Assembly: GCA_034620365.1 (NCBI GenBank)
Contig: JAQGEQ010000020.1
Coordinates: forward strand, 496,001-560,000
Direction: 5' to 3'
Length of the DNA: 64,000 nt
Source of the DNA: Pegea sp. RAD2-039
Taxonomy: Eukaryota; Chordata; Thaliacea; Salpida; Salpidae
Positions within the stretch are counted from its first letter, which is position 1, and every line of letters starts with the position of its first letter. Both the position numbers and the translations under genes were made by a program. This document shows, in pieces, positions 51,441-64,000 of the stretch. The notes below the pieces were generated by a model, which made no database searches, had not been told where the DNA came from, and was given only the letters and a program-made list of their open reading frames with translations.

Positions 51441-54400
51441 AATAATCAAACAACAAATATAAAGTTTAATTGACCTAAATTGTTCTATAAAAAAAATTAT
51501 CAAAAATTAGTTGAATTTTATCAAAAATTGTAATTAAGAATAACTTACATATATTTTAAAGTTAAGCAAGCAGCTAAAATAATAATAAAAAGTATATTAA
51601 TCTATTCTAAAATGATATCATGAAAAAATAATTCTTTTAAAATATAGAACTAGGGTAAAAAAAATTTTTTAAATCTTCTAAAATTTAAAGAACCTAATGA
51701 TTAAACATAAAATATAAAAAATTAATACATAATAATATATATACTTATAAAATGAGATAAGGCTCTATTTATTTATGTCTAACAAAACCGATAAAAAATA
51801 ATATTAAGTTTCAGATACAATAGATACAAAAAGGTAAAATTATCATTCAAAGTTATTCAGGTTTTTCAATTATAGAATTAACATCTTGTAACTGGATTTT
51901 TTTGTTTATTCAAAAGTATAAGCAAATAAGTCAAATAAAAATGAAAAAAATATGTTTTATCAAATGACTATCATACAAGTCTTTAAAATAATTAAACTTC
52001 AATTAGGTTTTAAAACAATTTTGTCTTTATTTTAAATAGTTAAACATTTAACAAAATTGGTTTGAATAAAAGAATCTAAACCAAAAACTTCAAGTTTAAA
52101 AACAAATATAAAATTATCAGAGATAAAAATTGACCAGAAATTTCTTAGATAAACTAAAAATTGCTTTATCATTAGTTATTATTTTCATGATTTATTAGAT
52201 TAGTTCTTTGCATCTACAAAAGAGAATATATATTTTAGAATCTAACATTTCAAAGTTTAATTAAAAGCTGACTTTATCAGTTAAAAAGTGATTATAAGCC
52301 AGTTTAATTTTTCAAAAAATTTGTTTAAATTACTTCAATACTTAATTTGAGAAAATACTTGACAGTAACTAAGAATATTTCAAATTAGTTTTATGTTTGT
52401 TTTACCTTACTGTATACATAATAGTTTTAAGTATTATAAAAACTTCAGAATAATAAAGATAGAATCAAAAAGAATTTAGAAAAAACTGTAAACATTTTCA
52501 GGACTGTAAAAAAAGTCTGACAGCAATAATTAGTAAAAATTAAATAAAATAATATTAATCAAAACTAGAAACTTTACAATCAATAGATAATAGTTTTCAA
52601 ATAATGATTCTTACAATGATGAGAAAATATCACAAAACCTCCTATCTTTAAACCTAAAATGGACTTGTTATCAAAATATTATAAATGAAGCTTGAGGCAA
52701 AAATACCCAAACCCCAAAAGGGGTCAATTTTTATGAAATACCTTTAATAGATTTTCGTAATCAAACACACTTTATTTAAATATTTCATGGAACAATATAT
52801 AAATTATTATGTAAAAATCATGTATTGAGCAAACTAGCTCAGACTTTTTTATTTAAGCATAGAAATTTTTTTGACTTCAGTTGCAAAATTTACTAGAGTA
52901 TTCAGTTAGTTGGTCTTGTCAAACTTTTTAAAGTTATAATTTCTTCGACAAATTCTCTCGGGTGAAATACCTTACCAAAAATTATGTTAATGGAAATAGC
53001 TGTTAATTCTTAGAAATTCTAATAACTTATTTTTCAACGAAAACAATTGATAATTTTTAATTCTTGGCATAATTTGTAAGTGTTTCAAAAGCTCCTACCA
53101 TCTTAAAAATTACAATTAGAGCGTAATTAAAAGCAGTGATGATTAATATAGATCCCTTTTAAAAAAAGGCTCTAAACGATATACTAATGAAAGGTAATTA
53201 TATCTGTAGTATAGCTGTAGGTTTGCCTTAACTAATAAGGCTAGAAATCGGAATGCTTATCAATTAACTATATCTAATCAAGGGTGGATTTATCAGTGTT
53301 TTATTTGAAAAGCAAAATACTTCTAGTTAAGAAGTGGTGAGATGATACCAAACTTAAAATTGCATGTACGAAAATGTATAAGGGTTTCATCTTTTAATAT
53401 CAGATCCTAACTTGCTAAACAATTCCAAGAACTTCGAATAAAGTTTTAGAGTGTAATTTATTTAACAGGAAAGTAATGTTTCAGAAATGCTTTTTAAATA
53501 TTGAATGAATATTTTGTCAAGTTAGTAGCTGTGAACAAGTGAATGGCGTCATTTATGCTGATTAATTCTCGTAATAAAATAAAAAATTATAACTTTGAAA
53601 AAATGCGAAATACGTAAAATGATCGACGTCAACCATCTAGCTAATTTACGACAAATACTTTTGGTAAAGTGAATCTCTAAGTTGAATTGACAAAATGTCC
53701 ATAGTTATGATAGTTTTAAAACATATGCTACTTTTTAAGTGGTAGAAGAAAATATTAGAAAATAAAAGAGAGTATTTCAATCTTTATTGAAAGGTTGATG
53801 TAAGATTTATAAAAAGATTAAGACCTTAAAGAGATTTAATAAAGATTTAAGATTTCAATATGCTTAACTTGGTTGTCAACAGACATATTTGTAGGTATCA
53901 ATATGGATTAAAAACTTACTAGATCAAGTTGAACTATTTGTTCAATTTGCTGTAAGATAAAAAGGTTTTATTTGTAATACCAGCAAACTTTTGCACTCTA
54001 TGAGAAGCATAACGATTTGATAAAAAGCCAGTTGCTTTAGTCTTTTGAGATGTAAACATTTTTCAGAGCTACACAAAACAAGAGAAAGCTTGCCTCATGA
54101 AAAATCTTGCAAATGATATTTTAACCTAAATTAGATTTTAGGATACCTAAATCTTGCACAGTATCCAAAAAGTTTGTTATTGCTAAATCAATTATCTACT
54201 TTAAAAGATATTCATATTTACGCAATTAGAAAAACCACTTAAGTCACAGTCTATAATTATAGATTTTGCATTTTCATTTTTATACAGTCAAAAAGATTTT
54301 TGAATAAAATCAAAGTCTAGTTGGTGCAAAACTTTTAAGCTGCAAAGTTGTTCGATTATTGTTGTATATAAGTGTATAAAGTATATGCTTGTAGATTATG

Positions 54401-57400
54401 TCAAAACTGGGGTAGTTTTACTTTAAAGTAAGCAATTTTTAACTACGTTTAATTTGAAAACTTTTTATAATTACATATTTAACAAAAAAAGTTACTATAC
54501 CTTGCTGACAACTAGTTTTTTTGGTACAAATTTTAGTTACTTTTTTAAAACTTTATTTATTTTAAACGTAGTGTCATTTATAAGTTGTTTCCTCAAACTT
54601 GTGGTTTTAATTATTTCTTGTTTTTAATTTTACTAAATTATTACTGTTTTTTCCTGTTTTTATAAGTAATGTTTTTGTTTGTTTACTGTACTATATAATT
54701 TTATGCTCGATAATCAATAGTAACTTTAGTACTTTTTACTAATAAATGATATCTGTAGTGCGAAGTGTTTTTTAAGATTTTTTATATTATTATTCTACTT
54801 ACAAAATTTTATTTGAGTTTCACAAAAAGTTGAATTTTCAACTATTTCTTTAATATATGTTTTAATAAATACATTCTAATGAAAATGAAAAACAAAGCAT
54901 TAATCGTTTTCATAAAAATTGGATATATGACTATTGAAAGTAATATTAGACAAAAATAATTTCAATTTTTTACATTTTGAACATATTTGTTTACTTGTGG
55001 GTTTTTTTCTATACAATTACTATGTTTGTATTTACTTCAGTTTTTTGAATTAGATCAGAGCTTAATAAATCTAATCTAGAGTTCTTAGTTTCAAGTTTTG
55101 TTTTATTTTCATTGATATTAACTTGAAAAATTAATAAATATTATTTGCTAATATTTTTATTACAACTTAACATGATGATATTAATTTGTTGAATTTAATT
55201 GAGATTGATATCAAATCGAATCTTTTTGATTATAAATTTAAACATTAAAGAAAATCTTGATTTTATAATAAGTGCTTTCATTTATATTTTTTAAATTGAA
55301 AGATAATAAAACATAAAGTGATATTTTATAAGATAAATTCTATTGATCATAAATAATGCAAACTAGTTAAGATTTAACCCTATTTTGTACTTTATTGATT
55401 TTAAAACTGAAGTGTCATTTAAACGTCAAACTCTAAAGTATGTATTTCCTGATCTACATACGTTGATTATTTAATGTTTTGGTTGTCTAATTGAACTTCA
55501 ATCAAATTTATTTTTATTTCAGAATTTTATTCTCATTTATTTGATGTTTTATATATATATATTCAAAGCATGTAAATTTTCTTATTTTTTGAAATAAAAA
55601 TTATTTTATAAAGATGTTATCCATTAGAATCATTTTATAAAAATGTCGTTTTGAGTAAAATGTAGGTCCATCAAAAGTAGAATGTTTTAGTTAGAAATTC
55701 AAATCACATCAACAAACCTTATAATTATAATATAATTCTATATTATTCATTTTATAAAGTTTGGAAAATTGTGATTTTGAAATTTATTAATAAAGACAAT
55801 GATTAGTAAATTGATTAATCTACATTTTTTGTTCAAACTTAAAATGATTTTTTTTGCATTTTGTTTAAACTTACTGTTTGTTAAATTTTATCCAATTTAT
55901 CTTACTTTATTTTTATTTAAATTTGTATTTCATTATAATATTAATTATATTAAATAATTATAATAATAAACTTTTATTTAAACATATTAAACATCTAAAA
56001 TTTAACTTATACTTTTATGCATCTACTAAAATTGAATTGTGTTTTTTTTCTTTTTCTTAAATTGTATAAGTATCTTAAGTTAATATTATCATTGTTACTC
56101 CACTTTTAATAAACTTAATGTATTTTAAAGCTTATTAAAATAAATATTTTGAAATTATTTTATAAGTATTCTTTAAATTAAATTGTTGACTGTTGTTTCT
56201 ATTTTTCCTTATAAGGTATAAAATTTGTTGAGTTTTATAACTTTAATTTATTAATTAATTTTAAATTTATTATAAAGATTTATGGAAAGTAAAATAGGAC
56301 TTGCTGAAGTTCATTTTTATAGATAGATTGTTTGATATAAGATCTTTTAGTTCAATTTAAATTTAAGTCAAATTATTTTACTTTATATTTTAATTTGACC
56401 ACCAATCAAATCATTTGATATTTTTGATTTATTCAACAAGTAAAAACTGTTTATCTAAATAAAAATTTGAACATTTTGAATGTTCCATTGAACATTTTTC
56501 TAGATGTGATAATCAAACTAAATTTTAGAAAATTTTATTTGATTTTTGAAAAAGTTTTTTTGAAAATTTTCTTTTGTTTAAACTATTATTCACATTTCAA
56601 TAGATTTGAAAATAATTATCCATAATTTTGATGGTAACTGTTTGATCAGAATGTCTTTTATTACATTAAATGAAAGTTACTACTTAAATTTGATATTTTA
56701 CTTGAATAGTCTAAAGTAAATATAAAAATAAACTTTTGTATTTTCCAATTTTTATCACTGGTGTTATTTATAACTTTTTATTTTGATTATGAATTAGTTA
56801 TGAGTAAATATAATACTAAAGTTTATAGAGATAGCTTTCAGATTATTAATGATTTAATGTATTTATAAAGTTAGATAGAACAATAAATGTTTTACTAAAA
56901 ATATAATAATTAGATACTCAGTCAGTATATGTGAAGTGATTCACTTTTATCAGCATGTTAGACTTAATTTATTAAAATTTTTAGAGCTTTATTGATAATA
57001 AACTATGTTAGAATTCAATCATGAGCAACTCTATAACACAATTGACCTTAAGTTTATATTTCTTTTAAAACTCATCAATTAATACCTCATATTTAAAGTT
57101 TAATTATTTTTTTTCAGTGACTTTTACCTTTTTTTGAGTTAGTTATTGAAGAGCTCGTGCAATTGTGAAATTTTCATGTGCTACTTCAGTAGCTGTCTCC
57201 ATTTTTTAAGGTATGTTGTTTGATTGCATCATTCTTTTATAAACATGAATACAAATTGGTTGTTTAGTTGCTATAAATAAGTTAAAAATTCACTTTTGGA
57301 TTTTAGCAATTTGTAGAATACTTAAATTGAAAAGAACTATATTTAAAACAATAGAATTCTTAAATTATATTTTTTAGATTATTTTCTCCAACTTTATTTA

Positions 57401-57436
57401 ATACTTTTTTCTTTTGTTAGATAGAAACAAGAGAAA
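51441..57436. other. Shared 5' region between NAA25 and CSK
   Basis: About 6 kb, very AT-rich, separating the two genes' starts, which point away from each other. No coding exon is supported. A possible non-coding first exon of CSK is listed at 57,118-57,210. Confidence 0.4.
57118..57210 (+). other. Possible 5'-UTR exon of CSK
   Basis: Flanked by an acceptor (TTATTTTTTTTCAG) and a good donor (GTATGT). It is less AT-rich than its surroundings and has no useful open frame, and lies about 230 bases before the first coding exon. Inference only. Confidence 0.3.
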
Positions 57437-60160
<2,724 letters not shown>

Positions 60161-60577
60161 CAACAAATTATTTTCAGCAAAATTTCTTTGATTGAAACAA
60201 AGAACAATTTATTTCTTTTTATACATCAAATTATTTCTTATATACATTGTGGGAACAGAAGATGAAAAGATCACTCAAATCATCGCGAGTTCGACCTTTA
60301 GCCCCCTAAATCGTGTTCGAATCTCTTTATCTACTCCCTCACTTCCAACTAATAGCAGCCTCGTTTCATTTCTCACTTTCTGCTTTTATATTCGCTTCTT
60401 TTCGTGCAATTCGTTTGTTGAGCAGATACAACCTTCTGATCATGTCTCTATTGTGCCTTTAATTTTCGATTTCATCAACAGAATCACCCTAAAACTTCTC
60501 ATTTGATTTTCTATCCCTTAGCAACTTTCAACTTGTGTCATCTCTGTTTCTACTTTTTGTTTTTAATTAATATTTGG

Positions 60578-60583
60578 AATAAA
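60578..60583 (+). promoter_or_regulatory. Candidate polyadenylation signal of CSK
   Basis: AATAAA about 420 bases after the CSK stop, the first one on the plus strand past a less AT-rich 3' UTR-like stretch. Confidence 0.35.
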
Positions 60584-62989
60584 CGAAAAGGAAATAACAG
60601 ATTGAATTGTTCAACCTTCAATCGTTTCAAATGTTGATTGCTGCTAAAACTAGTTAGATCAAAAAGTTTGATTTATATTGAAGAATTCACTTGATCAGAG
60701 ATCTTGCAGATGTAAATCTAACATAATTAACATCTAATTCAACAGAAATATTTACAAATCACAAAACTCATAAATTTGTTACTAATTTGACAACTTATTT
60801 AAATTTTAAAAAATCGTTGAAAGAATTAGTCAACAAGTTTTTGAAATAAATATGAAACTTAATTTTCTCAATTAGTTAGTCGCAGATAGAAAATGTAAAT
60901 TATTGTTCAATAGTAGAACCATTCCAATCAATTGATGTTTATTTTTATTAATATTTGTAAAAAGAAAACAATCTAGAAAGCTTTAAAAGAGTAACAATAG
61001 TTTTATTAAACCAATGTTTGGACAAGTAACTAAAATATTTTTGTTAATTTAAAACAAAATTAAGAATTGAAACTTAAAAGAAAAATACTTTAGATAAAAC
61101 TTTGAGTTTGATAAATAACGTCATCATTACAGAGTATACGACATTACTTAAACATTTTCATTTCTCTTTTAAACTCTTCTCATTTTATTCGTTGTTTTAC
61201 AGAAGTATGCTTGTTACTGCTTGATACTCAAACAAGATTTTTTTAAATATCATATTTTTAAAAGCAACTTTATCGTTAGAAATTGCTAAAGAAAGAAATT
61301 ATTTTATAAACACGTTTATTATCTAAAATTTGGAAAATAATACTCCTTAATTTCCAGATAAATTAACAAAATAATCTATTGAAAAACATTTCCAATACTA
61401 GTTCAGGCTCAATGGAAACCAAATATTTTTTTTTCTTGTGTAAGAAGGAAGCAGGAAAAGTAGCAAAACTATTATGAACAAAGTTACACACTTTGCTATT
61501 GCAAATAGTTCTTATATCAAAATATATTAAATGATTAACTTCGATTAACTTTTATCGAGTATCTTATCGTTGTGCTTTCTTATTAGATTCCAGGAAAAAA
61601 CTTTTAACATTTTTTTTATTATGCTTCATAAGATTTACTGATTGGAATTATGTTCTTTAGATATTATGTTCTTTAAAATAAAATTTGGTGATTGGAAAGA
61701 TGAAAACATATTTTTCAAATAATTAATTTGGCAATATTAATTTCTATTAACTTTGCTTTTAACTAAGTAAGAACATAAAAAAAGTATCATTTGAAAAAGT
61801 TTTTTGTCAATTTTATGAACTTTATTTAAAGCTCTCAAACTTGAATTTGGTATTTGAAATTTAAGAAATTCAAGGTCTTCCCAGACTATTCCTGTGTTTT
61901 TTATCATAAAATCACACTTTGAGTTTCATAACTAATGCTGTTGATAACCATATTAGATTTACAAAACCAAATTAAAACGGAATTCTTATCAGTTAGTACA
62001 GAAAGCTAAAACTTAGAAGTTGACGATAAATACAAAGTAAAATCAGCTTCCGGTGTTTAGGGTAAAAACATAGAAAAAGTAGTCAATAAAAAGACTTCTT
62101 TTAAAATTCCTTTAAGACATTTCAAAAAAAAAAATTGAATAATCATTTTAAAGTAAAAATATGTCTAGAAGTTACATTTAATAATTAGATAATTACTTAA
62201 TAATAGTAAGTTTATACTTTGAATTGTTTTTCAAAAACTTTTAAGTTTATTTATTGAATTTAATCTTTAAGAGGAAAATCCAAGCACAAGTTGCAGAGTT
62301 GCTTTTTAATTTGCCAAATTCAATATGTCGTTATTACTTAAAATTATGTTAAAAAAATATTTACTTTCATCTCTAAAATTTAAATGACTATTGTAAAAAC
62401 TGAATCAATTTTTTTTCTTTCAGCACAAATCCTTGTGTTTCTGTTTATCTTCAAGAATTTGTGAGTATGATCAGAAATCAAAACAAGTTATTATTTTTAG
62501 ATGAAAAATCGCCTAGCTCAATAAAAGTCTATAAATGAACCAAGAGATATCTTTCACATAAAATTTAAACTTACTCTTACCAATAATTTTTAATATTTAT
62601 CATCAGATTTGCCCTAGTGTCAACAAACGTTCTTTCTTCTCTCAACCTTTTAATAGAACTTCATACTATATCTCGAAAACAACCAGCTTATTATGTACGA
62701 AATCTCAAAGTTTATTTATAAAGTGATAAAGGTTTCTTGCTGAATGGTTTTTCTTACATTTTGTCAAATAACCAGACGAGTTTTACTTCAGAACTATATA
62801 TTTATTTACTATCACACAGCTAAACGAGGCGCAAATGAATTTTAAGATGATGATGTTTTTCTTACATTTATTTATTAACATGCTAAGTAAACCCACAGAC
62901 ACTAGCAACCAATGAATGTTTTATAAAACTCTAATAGTACTTCTAATATATGTTTTTCGACAAATCTAAAAAGATTGTCTTGAACAAAA
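60584..62989. other. Intergenic, AT-rich
   Basis: No supported gene. 62,424-62,460 is a 37-base segment between a strong acceptor (TTTTTTTTCTTTCAG) and a consensus donor (GTGAGT), open in all three frames. It could be an internal exon of a gene I cannot complete. Confidence 0.35.
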
Positions 62990-63640
62990 CAAATATTTCT
63001 TCATTACCTTTGTAGATCTCACCCAAAATCACTTAAAGCGTCTTCTAAAGGAGGAGTATAACCGAAATCAGAAAGAACAACCAACTGATGTCAAATAAAA
63101 ACTTTGAGGTCCACCATTGGCCTTGTGAATTGCCAAGGTTTTTTTTCAAAAAATGGAAGTGGCAAATAATCGCTGCTCCAACATCTTCTTATTTCATATT
63201 CTCTCTGCACAAAATTGTGAATACCATCCTTCCAGCCCAAGATATCAATCGACAGAAGCCTATTATCAAATCTCACAAGCGTCAAAAAGACAATTCTTCT
63301 ATTATATCATCTATTATAGTTATTTTAAGCCATGTAAGCTTTGATATGAACGTTCAAACCACAAGCAAACGGAATTTGTGTCGTGGAAATTATGAAGGTA
63401 TTAGCAAGTTTCTTTCAGATGTTGACTGGATTTCTGTTTTCAACTCATCCGAAGACATCAATACTATTTACTCAAAGTTTACTAACATCGTTAAAGAGTC
63501 AATTTAGAATCCTACCTTCTTATCGGTCAAATATTTAGAGAGTTAAAAACATTTTAAAATCCTCCCATACAAACAAACTGAAGCAAACCCTTCCATCAAA
63601 TAATGGTACAAAGATTTGATTTATATAGTTTACAAGAAAT
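62990..63640 (+). mobile_element. CR1-like LINE fragment, endonuclease-RT linker region
   Basis: A 139-codon open run at 63,088-63,507 ends with GISKFLSDVDWISVFNSSED and INTIYSKFTNIVKESI, the pattern typical of the region between endonuclease and reverse transcriptase in CR1/jockey-type ORF2 proteins. The start Met is not meaningful. Frames break before and after. No 3' end is present; the next fragment is on the other strand. Confidence 0.65.
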
Positions 63641-63651
63641 ATAGTTGTAAT

Positions 63652-64000
63652 TTATATTTATTTATTTTAGTAAATGCGAAGGAGGGTGCCTGAAAAGACC
63701 ACCTTCCGCTAACACACATTTTCACAAATAATATCTATTAAGTTAGAAATATAGAAAGAAAAAGATGCAACACATGGCATATCAGAAGTCCTCAAAGCAT
63801 ATAACAGTGAACAACTACATAGAAAGTTAGTAATATAAAAAAAAGGCAAAATTCACAGTTTAGAAATGGCAGTGTTGGCAATATTATAACGGTTTAACTT
63901 TTGCTTGAACAACGCGAGTGATTTTGATATGGCAATGTCTGATGCCAGCTGGTTTTATGTACTAGTTGTGCTGTATGAGAAAAATTTGCTCTGATTAACG
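63652..64000 (-). mobile_element. CR1-like LINE 3' end, runs off the window
   Basis: TAAA-type tail followed by the family 3' sequence (GCGAAGGAGGGTGCCTGAAA) and the last coding region, including the segment that also appears at 29,130-29,210 in the plus-strand copy. Continues past the window edge, so its length is unknown. Confidence 0.8.

Noticed and set aside
55878..56060. 60-codon hydrophobic frame in the NAA25-CSK intergenic region
   Set aside because: Composition is that of random AT-rich sequence, and there are no splice or family signals.

Overview
This window is nuclear DNA of a multicellular animal. It is AT-rich. Every recognised multi-exon gene is split by GT-AG introns, many of only 49-60 bases, and the gene set is metazoan: C-terminal Src kinase, inositol-trisphosphate 3-kinase, NatB auxiliary subunit, TMEM209, KLHDC8, histidine ammonia-lyase. 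Decayed CR1/jockey-like LINE pieces are scattered between genes. I cannot place the phylum from sequence alone. Exon models below were built by hand from splice sites, reading-frame phase and remembered family alignments, not by a tool.

Layout. 0-1.6 kb: decayed coding relic. 1.6-4.4 kb (-): TMEM209, 14 exons. 4.4-7.6 kb: sparse, with a LINE tail and a possible tiny minus-strand gene. 7.39-12.04 kb and 19.05-23.58 kb: the two arms of a large inverted duplication, each holding a complete 13-exon histidine ammonia-lyase gene; the genes converge across a ~7 kb single-copy spacer full of decayed minus-strand coding relics. 24.25-24.45 kb: diverged 29-bp minisatellite. 26-27 kb (+): intronless KLHDC8-type kelch protein. 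28.3-31.1 kb: two LINE fragments tail to tail. 31.65-33.35 kb (+): five-exon small membrane protein of unknown family. 35.2-39.7 kb (-): inositol-trisphosphate 3-kinase, 10 exons. 39.7-44.5 kb: very AT-rich, no convincing gene. 44.5-51.4 kb (-): NAA25, 26 exons, with a profilin-like gene nested on the opposite strand in its eighth intron and a 16-bp minisatellite filling intron 23. 57.4-60.2 kb (+): CSK, 12 coding exons. 60.2-64 kb: intergenic, ending in LINE fragments.

The genes are ordinary, unlinked eukaryotic genes rather than an operon or a shared pathway. The most interesting point is the histidine ammonia-lyase pair. Both copies have intact frames and the MIO-forming Ala-Ser-Gly, but the right-hand copy has Asp where the family has the catalytic His of the SHxxGVG motif (His176 here, His83 of Pseudomonas HutH). 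Most of the substitutions I saw in that part of the gene cluster at this site, while compared introns are almost identical. That pattern suggests an active lyase beside a pseudo-enzyme or re-specialised paralogue.
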